Positions 1 to 9,700 of a DNA stretch of 64,000 nt are shown in pieces. The DNA is from CBFHSF01 sp965658445 (lineage in GTDB: Bacteria; Bacteroidota; Bacteroidia; Flavobacteriales; Schleiferiaceae). Numbering within the stretch: position 1 is the first letter of the stretch; the number at the start of each line of letters is the position of its first letter. A program made the position numbers and the translations under genes. Below the pieces are notes generated by a model. That model was not told the origin of the DNA and did no database searches. It saw nothing but the letters and a program-made list of their open reading frames with translations. The stretch lies in the NCBI GenBank assembly GCA_965658445.1, contig CBFHSF010000001.1, positions 186,001 to 250,000 of the forward strand, written 5' to 3'.

Positions 1-200
1 TAAAATGGGGGGAGCCCGATTCAAGTTGCGCAAATTTAAGAAAAATGAACCCCTGATTTTTATTTTTCTAGGATTATCAGTGGATTCGTCAAAAACTCTG
101 TAAAAATTGAAAATCGCCTCGGGTTTGACTTCAATATTTTGAAAATTAACCCTAGGCAAATGAGATTATGTGCCTGCCAAAAATGAGAATTGAAACAGAT
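1..200. other. Left-edge intergenic DNA
   Basis: No gene is visible here. It lies downstream of the GT2 gene that ends at 201. Positions 31-38 read CAAATTTA, which on the minus strand is TAAATTTG, a match to the Bacteroidota -7 box, so it probably holds the promoter of a leftward gene outside the window. No terminator hairpin with a T-tract was seen. Confidence 0.5.
31..38 (-). promoter_or_regulatory. Candidate -7 box TAAATTTG for a leftward gene
   Basis: The minus strand reads TAAATTTG, a full match to the Bacteroidota consensus TAnnTTTG. Transcription would run off the left edge of the window. No clear -33 TTTG was found, so this is a motif-only call. Confidence 0.4.
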
Positions 201-2099
201 TTACAGAGAAAAGACCTTCCTCCAATCCAAATTCACTGAATAGGTCTGAGCATACCATTTTTTAGCCATGATTTTTTCTGCAGGGGTTTGAGCCTCAGCA
301 GAAATGTCAATGACAAATGGCTTGCAGGTGGGAAGATCCTCCTGGTTTTCATAACCCACCCACGTCTTTTGTCCCACTAACACCGCAAAGGATTGTGCCC
401 AATGCTTTCGGGTTTTTGGAATCAGAAGGGTGAATGGAGTGAGAACGATAAAGAGCCCAGCGATAATGATGTCAAACCACCTTTTGGCTCTGCGGTTTTC
501 CGTTTTGGAAAGCGCCCATTCCGTTCTTCCCAATGCTTTGGATTGGGTGTGGATACTCTGACTTCCGATCAGCCAGTTTCTCTCAGGGTGGGCTATGTAA
601 AACTTGCAATTCAAGTCGGACAATTCGTCTATGGACGAAATGATTTCGGCGTAAGCCATACTAGAAACTGAAAAAACCATTTCTGTAATGTCCAATGCTC
701 TAGCGTTTTGTTCGAGGTCCTCTACCTTTCCCCATTCACTTCCCGGTCCTATCCAAACGGAGGCATCAATGGGATCACCGTGTTGTTTGACCTGTTGAAG
801 CCATTGCTCGTATTCTCCTTTGGGGCTGTAAATGGCCAGTCTTCTCTGACCTCCAGAAATCCAACCTACACTTACGGATGGAATGGTGCTGGCAATAAAT
901 CGAAGGGCCAAAATGGAGGTGAATGCCCAAGCGGCTCCTAACAAAATGATGGCTCTTGAGAATCGATATTCATCGGGGCTTAATGCATAGGTGGTGAGCA
1001 ATATGGCCGTTCCCAAAAACAGCCCACCTACAATTTTTTGTCCCTTAATGGGAGGTCGGTATCCACCGGCAATGGCAATGGAAAGTAGCCAAAGCAGAAC
1101 ATACGTGGGAAGGACATAGGTCTTATACATCTCTGGGTATTCACCGCCTTCCACAAATCTATGGTTGTGTTCCCAGTAATAGGTGATGTACCTAAGCCCC
1201 GCGTATATGGCGGCGGCGTCTACAATGGGAAAACCCAATCGTTTAAAAATCCTCGAAACAATAGCCATTCCTCCACGGACCCAAATCCCCAAACGAATCA
1301 GTCCGGAAAATGCAGATGCATAGCGCTTAGAAAAATGCTTGCTCGCAAAAATGATCATGGCTTGGTAGAAGATGAAGACGTAGTTCATACTTCCCTTTTT
1401 GGTACTCTCTCCTTTGTAGTGAATGATTTCGTCTTCGGCGAGGTAGTAGTTTTTGTATCCCCCCAATTGAATTCTATAGGCTAAGTCTATGTCCTCTCCG
1501 TACATAAAGAACGTCTCGTCCAATAGGCCTACTTTGTCCAATGCCTCTTTGCGCATCAACATGTAGGCTCCTGCCAGAACATCGACTTCTTGATTCTCCC
1601 TGTCGGATAAATGCCCCAAATGGTATTGGCCAAATACTTTTGATTTGGGAAAAAATTTAGAAAGCCCAAAGATTTTGTAAAAACTCACCCAAGGAGTTGG
1701 TAGCCCTCTCTTGGATTCTGGAAGGAAGGTGCCTGTCCCATCAATCATTCGAATGCCCAATCCACCGGCTTCGGGATGAGAATCCATAAATGCAACGGAG
1801 CGTTCCAATGTCTTTTCTCCAACAACGGTATCGGGGTTAAGCAGTAAGATATACTTTCCGGTAGCCTCGCGCATGGCTTGGTTGTTGGCTTTGGAAAAAC
1901 CTACGTTTTCAGAATTTTCAATAAAGGTCACCCCTTTGTGGTGCTCTTTGACAAATTCTTGGGATCCGTCAGAACTCACATTGTCCACCACAAAAATTTC
2001 AACGTCCATGTTTTGAGTGGCCGCATAAACGGACTGGAGACATTGGTCCAGGAAGTGGACAACGTTGTAGTTAACAATGATTATGGAGAGTTCTTTCAT
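201..2099 (-). CDS. Glycosyltransferase family 2 fused to a membrane sugar-transferase-like tail
   Basis: The protein has 632 residues. The N-terminal part (about 1-280) is a GT-A family 2 glycosyltransferase with VVDN at 37-40, the metal-binding NPD at 88-90 and GEDIDL at 202-207, so it probably moves a sugar from a nucleotide donor to a lipid-linked or envelope glycan. Hydrophobic helices follow near 330-400. The segment 405-632 looks like a nucleotide-binding fold plus the membrane-anchor region of polyprenyl-phosphate sugar transferases (KRWFDIII near 540), but I see no recognisable catalytic block there. It is the last gene of the recR operon and its ATG overlaps the upstream stop by 4 nt. 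The acceptor is unknown. Confidence 0.85.
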   Translation of the reverse strand: MKELSIIIVNYNVVHFLDQCLQSVYAATQNMDVEIFVVDNVSSDGSQEFVKEHHKGVTFIENSENVGFSKANNQAMREATGKYILLLNPDTVVGEKTLERSVAFMDSHPEAGGLGIRMIDGTGTFLPESKRGLPTPWVSFYKIFGLSKFFPKSKVFGQYHLGHLSDRENQEVDVLAGAYMLMRKEALDKVGLLDETFFMYGEDIDLAYRIQLGGYKNYYLAEDEIIHYKGESTKKGSMNYVFIFYQAMIIFASKHFSKRYASAFSGLIRLGIWVRGGMAIVSRIFKRLGFPIVDAAAIYAGLRYITYYWEHNHRFVEGGEYPEMYKTYVLPTYVLLWLLSIAIAGGYRPPIKGQKIVGGLFLGTAILLTTYALSPDEYRFSRAIILLGAAWAFTSILALRFIASTIPSVSVGWISGGQRRLAIYSPKGEYEQWLQQVKQHGDPIDASVWIGPGSEWGKVEDLEQNARALDITEMVFSVSSMAYAEIISSIDELSDLNCKFYIAHPERNWLIGSQSIHTQSKALGRTEWALSKTENRRAKRWFDIIIAGLFIVLTPFTLLIPKTRKHWAQSFAVLVGQKTWVGYENQEDLPTCKPFVIDISAEAQTPAEKIMAKKWYAQTYSVNLDWRKVFSL

Positions 2100-3574
2100 G
2101 GACCTAGGTCTAGAAGTATACCGTATTTTTCGGCCAAGTCATGACCGTATTTCTGTTGGTTGATTTCATCTTGTCCTGGGGCGAAATAGATAGTCATATT
2201 CGCAGACAGGGCATTTTTAATTTCTTCTTCTGTGGCGTAATATACCACCTTTACTCCGGTTGCAAAGGGTTTTTCAATTTGAGAAACTTGTATCATTGGA
2301 TACCACCAACCTGCGATAAACAAGGTGCTGTCTTGGGTTTCACCCATCCATTGCACCATTTTTTGAGTGGCATCGGCCTTGTTGAAACGCTTTGTGGCGT
2401 CATTAATTATGGGACCTGAAACGGGGTCAATAAACACGTCTTGTCCAGAATTGGCCGTATGGACTGCCATGGGGCTTGGTCTAGCTCCGCGCAACGGATC
2501 TGATATGTCCACGCCCAACAACCAAGGGCTCAGTAAAAAACACATCAAGGCCCATTTGATAAATGCATTTCTAGAGCCACGCATAGTCAGCCAGAGAATG
2601 GGAGGGAGCAAGGGAATGATAAAAGCAGATTTTTCAGGAATTCGCAAATACAATGCAATGGTAAAGGCAATCCACAATCCCAGTCCCCAAAGTATAGGAG
2701 AAGACAAGCCTCGAGCGTAATCGTCGCGGAGCGTCTTTGCCAAGGCCTTTCTCAAAAGGTTGATTCCCAGTAACAGCATTCCCAACATTCCAAAGAGGCC
2801 AATGGCGCCAACGGTTCCCTTGTAAATTATTTTGGGAAGGGGTGGAAGGGGAAGATCATAGGTGTCAAAGAATCCCCAGCCATGTAAATTGTAGGCTGGC
2901 AAATAACACAAGATGGAAATTCCCAAAGTCGCCAATCCGAATAGGAAAATTCCCCGGTGCGACTGTCGAGAAATATTGGGCATAAAGAACAAAAGAGGTA
3001 ACCCCCAAGCCAAATAGCTCAATCTAAAACCAACGGCCAGTCCTAGAAGAACTCCTGCTACCACGGGTTTGCCCTGCAACATGCTTCGCGTGCTGGCCAA
3101 TACCAATGCCAATCCAAACAGATAGTCAATCGTGCTAACAGACGACGCAAATACGGTGGGAAAAAAGGCAAAGGCTACAGCGGTTAAAAAGGGATAAATC
3201 CCCTTGAAGTCCTTGTGAATTTGATAGACCAACAGCGTACTGAAAACGGCAGCCATTACAGAAAGGCCATTGTATAGCCATGGAGAATGCAATGGATATA
3301 ACCCTGTAAGCAAACCTTCCATCAAAGGGTGGCCGGGCAGTCGGGAAATTTGATAAGTACCGGTGGTAAAGTTTTCAAAGGCATTGACCACGTGTGTCCA
3401 CGAATCTTCTTCGTTTCCATACCCATTAAAGACAAAGGGAATTCGGGTTCCAATCACCGTGAGAATGAGCAGGAGCTTTGCTCGGAGATCTTTTGCAGAG
3501 GGGTTCACCTGGTTTTGGTTTTGGGAACTTTGGTTTTCGAAGCCATCTTTTTGGGCGCTCAAGTCTTGGGTCAT
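2096..3574 (-). CDS. Polytopic membrane protein, family 39-like glycosyltransferase
   Basis: The 492-residue protein begins with a hydrophilic Gln/Asn/Ser-rich stretch of about 30 residues, followed by roughly ten hydrophobic helices and a soluble C-terminal domain of about 120 residues. An acidic pair (EED near 55) in the first loop recalls the catalytic acidic residues of GT-C enzymes such as PMT and ArnT, which take sugars from polyprenyl-phosphate carriers on the outer face of the inner membrane. Start and stop each overlap a neighbour by 4 nt (recR upstream, GT2 downstream), so the three are co-translated. Family membership is inferred from topology; the substrate is unknown. Confidence 0.7.
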   Translation of the reverse strand: MTQDLSAQKDGFENQSSQNQNQVNPSAKDLRAKLLLILTVIGTRIPFVFNGYGNEEDSWTHVVNAFENFTTGTYQISRLPGHPLMEGLLTGLYPLHSPWLYNGLSVMAAVFSTLLVYQIHKDFKGIYPFLTAVAFAFFPTVFASSVSTIDYLFGLALVLASTRSMLQGKPVVAGVLLGLAVGFRLSYLAWGLPLLFFMPNISRQSHRGIFLFGLATLGISILCYLPAYNLHGWGFFDTYDLPLPPLPKIIYKGTVGAIGLFGMLGMLLLGINLLRKALAKTLRDDYARGLSSPILWGLGLWIAFTIALYLRIPEKSAFIIPLLPPILWLTMRGSRNAFIKWALMCFLLSPWLLGVDISDPLRGARPSPMAVHTANSGQDVFIDPVSGPIINDATKRFNKADATQKMVQWMGETQDSTLFIAGWWYPMIQVSQIEKPFATGVKVVYYATEEEIKNALSANMTIYFAPGQDEINQQKYGHDLAEKYGILLDLGP

Positions 3575-4197
3575 GAGCGGTTTTGTTGGATGGAGGTTTC
3601 GTAGGGAATTCGGTTTTGAATGGAGCGACTCAACGTTACTTCATCTGCGTATTCTAGAGAATCGCCCACCGAAAGTCCTCTGGCGAGTGTGGAGAGTTGA
3701 ACGTCAAAATCTCCGAGTTTTCTGTACAGGTAGAAGGTGGTGGTATCTCCTTCCATGGTGGAGTTTAGCGCAAAAATAATTTCCGATACGCCTCCTTCAC
3801 GAGCTCGAGAAACCAGAGAGTCAATGGTTAAATCACTGGGGCCAATGCCGTCCATGGGTGAGATCAATCCTCCCAAGACGTGGTATTTTCCCTTGAAGTT
3901 ATGCGTGTTCTCAATGGCCATTACATCGCGAATGTCTTCGACCACGCAGATTATTTCATCCGAGCGGGTAGGGTTGCTGCAAATTTCGCAAATGGGTGTG
4001 TCCGAAATGTTGTGGCATTTTGAGCAAAAGAGCGTTTCGCTCTTCATTTTGTCAATGGCCTCAGTCAGGGCTTTGACATCGTCTGCCTCCTGATTTAGCA
4101 GGAACAGCGCTAGGCGTGTCGCGGACTTCTTTCCAATGCCCGGAAGCTTGCTGATGTGTTCAACGGCCTCCTCAATATATTTAGATGAAAATGACAT
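3571..4197 (-). CDS. recR: Recombination mediator protein RecR
   Basis: The 208-residue length is usual for RecR. It has an N-terminal helix-hairpin-helix (LPGIGKKSA near 18-26), a four-cysteine zinc finger (Cys58, 61, 70, 73) and a Toprim domain from about 80 (CVVEDIRD and the following glycines). With RecO and RecF it loads RecA on gapped DNA. It is the first gene of a minus-strand operon, and its ATGA junction couples it to the membrane glycosyltransferase downstream. A TACATTTG box on the minus strand at 4215-4222 is a likely promoter, divergent from that of the symporter gene. Confidence 0.97.
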   Translation of the reverse strand: MSFSSKYIEEAVEHISKLPGIGKKSATRLALFLLNQEADDVKALTEAIDKMKSETLFCSKCHNISDTPICEICSNPTRSDEIICVVEDIRDVMAIENTHNFKGKYHVLGGLISPMDGIGPSDLTIDSLVSRAREGGVSEIIFALNSTMEGDTTTFYLYRKLGDFDVQLSTLARGLSVGDSLEYADEVTLSRSIQNRIPYETSIQQNRS

Positions 4198-4214
4198 GTA
4201 TAGTGCTTCTATTA

Positions 4215-4222
4215 CAAATGTA
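4215..4222 (-). promoter_or_regulatory. -7 box of recR
   Basis: The minus strand reads TACATTTG, a full match to TAnnTTTG, 17 nt before the recR ATG. It would give a leader of about 10 nt. No convincing -33 element was seen. Confidence 0.55.
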
Positions 4223-4256
4223 AATGTTTAGCCTCTAATTCCTATCCCAAGTCTTC

Positions 4257-4264
4257 TATCTTTG
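4257..4264 (+). promoter_or_regulatory. -7 box of the symporter gene
   Basis: The sequence TATCTTTG matches TAnnTTTG. It overlaps the most upstream in-frame TTG (4262), so that codon cannot be in the message made from this promoter. The box therefore argues for the TTG at 4283 as start. Confidence 0.6.
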
Positions 4265-4282
4265 TGGAAAACACATACGCTT

Positions 4283-5785
4283 TTGTCACCACTTTTTATT
4301 CTCTCATTGGTCGCGGGTTATTTTGCCCTGCTTATTTTGATTGCCCGCATAACGGGCAGGAATTCTGACAACGAAACCTTCTTCACGGGAAAGAAATCAT
4401 CGCCATGGTATGTGGTGGCATTTGGAATGATTGGAGCTTCCCTTTCGGGAGTGACCTTTATCTCCGTTCCGGGATGGGTGGCCACCAGCCAGTTTTCTTA
4501 CATGCAGATGGTGTTTGGATACTTTGCCGGTTACATGGTAATTATTGGTGTTTTGTTGCCCTTGTACTATCGATTAAACCTCACCACCATTTACGGTTAT
4601 CTAAGAGAGCGTTTTGGGGTGAGAACCTATAAGACGGGAGCTTCCTTTTTTATTTTAAGTCGCGTACTGGGAGCGTCTTTCCGTTTGTTTTTGGTAGCCA
4701 ATGTATTGCAATACGCGGTTTTTGAGCCCATGGGAGTTCCCTTTTGGGTTACCGTGGCCGTGACCATTTTATTGATTTGGGTCTATACCTTTCAAGGAGG
4801 GATTAAGACCATCGTTTACACGGATACGCTACAAACTCTTTTTATGCTCTTGAGTGTGGGGGTGACCTTGTACTTGTTAAAAGGAATTTTGGTGCCTGAG
4901 GGCGAAACGCTTATTGCCTATTTGGGAGAGCTTGACACCACGCAGGTTTTCTTTTTTGAAGATTGGGGCGATTCTAAGCATTTCTTTAAAAACTTCTTCT
5001 CAGGAATGTTTATCACCTTGGCTATGACAGGGCTGGATCAGGATATGATGCAGAAAAATCTAACGTGTAAAAACACGGGTGAAGCCCAAAAGAACATGTT
5101 TTGGTTTAGTGTAATTCTCATTGGGGTAAACGCGGTTTTCTTGGCCTTAGGTGCCATGCTGTATCAATACGCGGATGCCTTTGGGATAGAATCGGTTGGA
5201 GATGAGTTATTCCCTGCCATCGCGCTCAATGCAGGTCTTGGGCCTTGGGTGGGAATCTTCTTTATTATTGGTTTGATCGCTGCTGCGTATTCTTCAGCAG
5301 ATTCTGCTTTGACCAGTTTGACCACGAGTTTTTCCGTGGACATTCTAGAAGTTGACCAAATAAAAGTGGACCAAAAGAAAGTTGACCCATCGGAAAATTC
5401 TAGTGAGGGATTAAATGATGAAGTTTCAAGTAAACCGGAGCGCATCAGAAAACTAACTCACATCGGGTTTTCGGTTTTGTTGTTCTTTGTCATCATCTGG
5501 TTTAAGTCCAGTTTGGACGAAAGTGTGATCAAAGAACTCTTTATTGCTGCGGGATATACCTACGGTCCACTGCTAGGACTCTATGGATTTGGCCTCTTTA
5601 CTCGCAAAATGGTAAGAGATCGATGGGTTCCTTGGGTCGCCATCGCCTCTCCCATAATCTGCTATGTCTTAAAAGCCAATAGTGAAGCCTGGTTTGGCTA
5701 TTCTTTTGGATTTGAACTTCTCATTGTCAATGGACTATTGACGGGTCTAGGTCTTTGGGCAATTTCTTATCGATCAATAGAATAA
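4283..5785 (+). CDS. Sodium:solute symporter (SSS family)
   Basis: This is an SSS transporter with about 13 membrane helices that moves an unknown solute into the cell with Na+. Family marks include the first helix, the GASLSGVTFISVPGW stretch in TM2 and the AYSSADSALTSL helix that contributes to the Na+ site. I place the start at TTG 4283, giving 500 residues beginning with SPLFILSL, because the promoter box at 4257-4264 overlaps the earlier TTG at 4262 (507 residues). A hydrophilic loop near 355-390 holds a short 15-bp tandem repeat. The 3' end overlaps the convergent gene by 19 bp. The substrate is not predictable. Confidence 0.88.
   Translation: MSPLFILSLVAGYFALLILIARITGRNSDNETFFTGKKSSPWYVVAFGMIGASLSGVTFISVPGWVATSQFSYMQMVFGYFAGYMVIIGVLLPLYYRLNLTTIYGYLRERFGVRTYKTGASFFILSRVLGASFRLFLVANVLQYAVFEPMGVPFWVTVAVTILLIWVYTFQGGIKTIVYTDTLQTLFMLLSVGVTLYLLKGILVPEGETLIAYLGELDTTQVFFFEDWGDSKHFFKNFFSGMFITLAMTGLDQDMMQKNLTCKNTGEAQKNMFWFSVILIGVNAVFLALGAMLYQYADAFGIESVGDELFPAIALNAGLGPWVGIFFIIGLIAAAYSSADSALTSLTTSFSVDILEVDQIKVDQKKVDPSENSSEGLNDEVSSKPERIRKLTHIGFSVLLFFVIIWFKSSLDESVIKELFIAAGYTYGPLLGLYGFGLFTRKMVRDRWVPWVAIASPIICYVLKANSEAWFGYSFGFELLIVNGLLTGLGLWAISYRSIE
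5351..5391 (+). repeat. 15-bp tandem repeat inside the symporter gene
   Basis: Units begin at 5351 (GTTGACCAAATAAAA), 5366 (GTGGACCAAAAGAAA) and 5381 (GTTGACC, partial). They encode the pattern VDQxKVDQKKVD in a hydrophilic loop between helices. This looks like slippage in a tolerant loop. Confidence 0.6.
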
Positions 5786-6714
5786 GAAAGAGAAAGCACC
5801 CATTTTCTTTGCAATCCAAAAGGTTGTGTGTCTCTTGTGACTACCGGGAAACCAAGGCTAACGTCTAGTCTTTGGTCGTTGTCAAAGGTTTGAGAGTACC
5901 CAACGTTCAAGTTGAGGGTCAAGCCCTCAGATCCGTTGATATCAACAATTTCATCTTGCGTTACATCTGTGTACTGGTCTTTGGCCAAGTGATAGATGAG
6001 CACCAAGCCTCCTGTGATCTCTGATTTTTGTCCCAAACCAAATCCTCTTTGCAATCGCAAAAGCAAATCGGATTGTCTCAAGGGATTGTAATACGCTACG
6101 GGTGGTTTGGTCAGGGTCGAGTCAAATAAGCCGGGCGTGTATTTGTTTTCATTGACTGAATTGAGAACAATTTGTGATCCCAAAGAAACCACGAATGACT
6201 TCACAGTAAATGAAATTCCTACCAAACCGTCATAAGTACCCAATGAAGATTGGTAAACCATGGGAAGGTCTCTTCCCAAATCGTCTTTTAAATCCGCACG
6301 GTTGGAGGGGATTTTAAATCCTACGGTACTTTTGAGTTGGATGTCGTAATCTGTCGGGTATTCTTGAACCCAAACAATACTGGGGTCACCAAAGGCAGAG
6401 AGATTTCCGAGAGGACCGGTTCGGTTCCAAAAGGGTAGGTCCAATTCAATAGCTGTGTACTCGCCAAAGTACATTGAGGATCTTAGTTTGGTTCCAAACA
6501 TAAAAACTTCGTCCTGTCCGGATTCTGCCGTTTGGGTAATGCGCAAACTAAATTCTGTGCGTTCTCCATGATCGCCTCCGTCCATTGCTCCTAAAGAGCA
6601 AAAGCCGGCGTCACTACAACCTTGACCCCAAATGTTTGGGGTCAAAGCGGTAGAGAAAAGCCCGATAAGGGCGCCTGTGAAGAGTTTATTCAACCCTGAT
6701 TTTATGTGTACCAT
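5767..6714 (-). CDS. Outer-membrane beta-barrel-like protein of unknown function
   Basis: The 315-residue protein has an N-terminal hydrophobic segment (about 9-30) ending near WGQG, so it is probably exported. The rest is rich in alternating hydrophobic and polar residues and short turns (for example ELDLPFWNRTG, GFKIPS, QRGFGLGQ) and ends in an aromatic-rich strand (WVLSLSYSIDR), as in outer-membrane barrels of the transporter-like family used for small hydrophobic compounds. The function is unknown. The start overlaps the subtilase gene by 29 bp, so the two are probably co-transcribed, and the 3' end overlaps the convergent symporter by 19 bp. Confidence 0.65.
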   Translation of the reverse strand: MVHIKSGLNKLFTGALIGLFSTALTPNIWGQGCSDAGFCSLGAMDGGDHGERTEFSLRITQTAESGQDEVFMFGTKLRSSMYFGEYTAIELDLPFWNRTGPLGNLSAFGDPSIVWVQEYPTDYDIQLKSTVGFKIPSNRADLKDDLGRDLPMVYQSSLGTYDGLVGISFTVKSFVVSLGSQIVLNSVNENKYTPGLFDSTLTKPPVAYYNPLRQSDLLLRLQRGFGLGQKSEITGGLVLIYHLAKDQYTDVTQDEIVDINGSEGLTLNLNVGYSQTFDNDQRLDVSLGFPVVTRDTQPFGLQRKWVLSLSYSIDR

Positions 6715-9700
6715 TTCCTTCTGCGGTATTAACGGTTAAAAAGTAGGTTCCGGTGGGCAGATAGCTCACATCAATAGTAACTTCGTCATTGTTGAAGTCA
6801 CTGCTGAATAGAAGTTTTCCTGCGATGTCCGTAATTTCTACGTTGTCAATGGTAATACCTTCTGCATTTTTAATTCTGAATACACCTTCAGAAGGATTGG
6901 GATATACTTTGAGTTTTGCTGCGACGGCACTTTCAGAAAGGCTCACGTTTTTGGGAGTGATTTGAATGTCATCAATAGCAATGTCTGATCTAAAGTTGGA
7001 GCCGGTTTCTCCGCGGAATCTTACCACGACCTCTTGTCCCGTGTAAGCTGATAAGTCTACAGAGTCTTCAAACCACGTGTTTCCTTGGTTCCCCACTATA
7101 GGAGGATGTGCATCTTCCACAATACCGTCGGAAGTAATTAAATCAATGTGAAGTTCACCCATGTCCGATCCAAACATGTGGTAGGCATATTTCAAGTAGA
7201 AAGGTCCGGGAACCACAGTAATACAGGGGGTATGCATCAAGGCCACAGAATTGAAACAATCACCAGAGGATTCTATGTACACGTAATTTCCATTTCCAGA
7301 GGTATGGTCTCCACTTGGGCCGGTACTGTTGGATGCGGTAAATCCAGTATGTACTCTAAAATCGGCATCATCAAAAGTACCATTGCTGTAATTGTGCATT
7401 CCATTCATTAGGATACAGTCAATTCCACATCCGATGGCATCGTCACAGGTGGGCATGTTGTCAAAGTTCTCCACGTAATTGGCCGGCGCGCTTACTGAAT
7501 TGTAAAGTGTAAAGGATGCTTCCGCCGTGTCGTTGTAAATGTTTAAATCACCGGGCGCATCTACCCAACCTTCAATGGTTCTGGTAAATCCGGGAGAGCC
7601 CGGAACCGATGAGCTGAACGTAACGGTTTGAGAAGCTCCGGGAGCAATACTAACATTGAAAGTTTCCGTTACTGTGGGACTTCCATTAAAAATATAACCT
7701 GCGTCAAAGTTGGTAATCGCGGCCGTTCCATTGTTGGTTACTCTGATTTTTACCGGCGCAGGAGATGGGAATAGACAGGTTGGAATCTCGCCTTCAAAAG
7801 GAGAGGCAAAATAGTCAAAGGCCAAGTCATTTGGCAAGGCACAGTTAAAGGTCCCAGCGGGTTTTTCAATAGCGTAGGCTCTTTGTCCTTTTCCGCCGCC
7901 CGGCGCAATGGCTCTTACCGTTGCCCACATGGGGTTGTTGGGATTAAAGCCGGTAATGGCAAATTTAGTCTGGGTTGTCGTTCCTACAGAATCCATGTAT
8001 TTGTTGCCGAGTACCATAACCTCGTAACCCACGGCATTGCTCACATTGTCCCATTCGATAATTACAGAATCAGGACATGCTTTTGTGAATACTAAGTTAG
8101 TAGGCGTCCCAACAATAGAGAAGGGCTCGGGACTCATGGTTGTATCAGAACCTGAAATGATTCGAACTCTTGCTTGTGAACTGGCTGCTCCCGCAGGAAC
8201 CGTCCAAGTGTGCTGACGAGTTTGTGGAACCAACGAAGCCACTACGTTAGACCAGTTCGCACCATTGTCTACCGTGTATTGAATTTGGAAGTTATCAGAG
8301 TGGTTCTTTGGAGCGTCCCATTTAATCGTTTCTTGCGTCAAGTTGGCAAAGCCTTCTCCACCCATTGGGTAGGTCAATTGAGGCTTTTCGTTTTCGAAGT
8401 AGTACGTGATGTAGTATCCATGCGATCCAAAGGGAATAGAAGTTCCATTTACCACCACGGCATAGGTTCCCGCGGCAGGATTGGTAAGCGTTACTTGTTC
8501 TGCGTTGTTGAGTGAGTCTGTTCCTCTAACGGCAGGCAAATCTAAAGTCGTAGCGTCGGGAGTGGGGTCCAATACCCAAGGCTGGTACGAAGTGTTTGAG
8601 GGTGAAATCACCTGCATGTCGAGGTCATTTACCAAAACTTTTCCTGCACCTGCGGTAGCGGAGGGATCTGTCCAGTACACCATAACTCTCAAGTTTGCGG
8701 TGTTGGCAGGTACGGTGATGTAAGCAGTATCCGTTTGGCCATTGGAGATAGAATCCAACATAAAGTAATCACCTTCGATTACTTCGTAGGCTCTTCTTGC
8801 GTTGATTCTTCCGTAACCAAAAATAAAATCAGGGCCTGCATTCCCTAAATCCTCAGCCGTGTTGAGAACGATGGATTTCATCAATCCAGCATTGGGGTCA
8901 TTTCCTGAGTGGGTGGTTCTGTACGCGTGGTACAATTGTGCAATGGTTCCTGAAACTCCAGGACAAGACATGGAAGTTCCCGTCTTAAACCCGTAGGTAT
9001 TGGGATCGATGGTGGAGTATACTGAAGTACCCGTAGCTGAAATATCGGGCTTAATTCTACCGTCAGCCGATGGGCCACGAGAACTTGAACTCGCAATAAT
9101 ATCTTGGTTGGTCAAGTTGGCTACTGCAATGGCGTTTTTACCAATTTTGTGACCACCAGTTACGTTACCCCATTGAGTACCTGCTCCGTAACCACAATTC
9201 TGGTTATTGGAGTTTCCGGCAGAAAATACGTGCAATAAAGATTGTTCTTGATAAGATGAGTTGTCAATGAACTCTGTAAAAGTTGTGTATCCCGCATTAC
9301 AACCGTTGCTGTAAGAGCTTGAAGTAATTCTCACTCCAAAAGCAGAGTGGTCAGCGGGGCTGTCAAAAATATTGTCTGGGTAGTCGTAGTAAACCATGTC
9401 TGCTCCAGGCGCCATTCCGCGGCCCTCTGGATCTACGTTTCCAGCGCCAAAAATGGTTCCGGCTACGTGGTCTCCGTGATCTCCTTGGTTGATAGTAGAC
9501 TTGTCACCAATCAAACGACCTGAGTAATCAATGTGTGGTCCAATGGGACCATCGTCACCCAATCCAACCACAACACCTTCACCGTCAAAGTGCAAGCCGT
9601 TGTCGGCATCTGTATTTATGAAATTGGAGCGGTGAGAAGTTCTCGCCGTGTAGTTTTCCGTTTCACCGGGATCTTCCGCCGCTTGAATGAAATGTACAAA

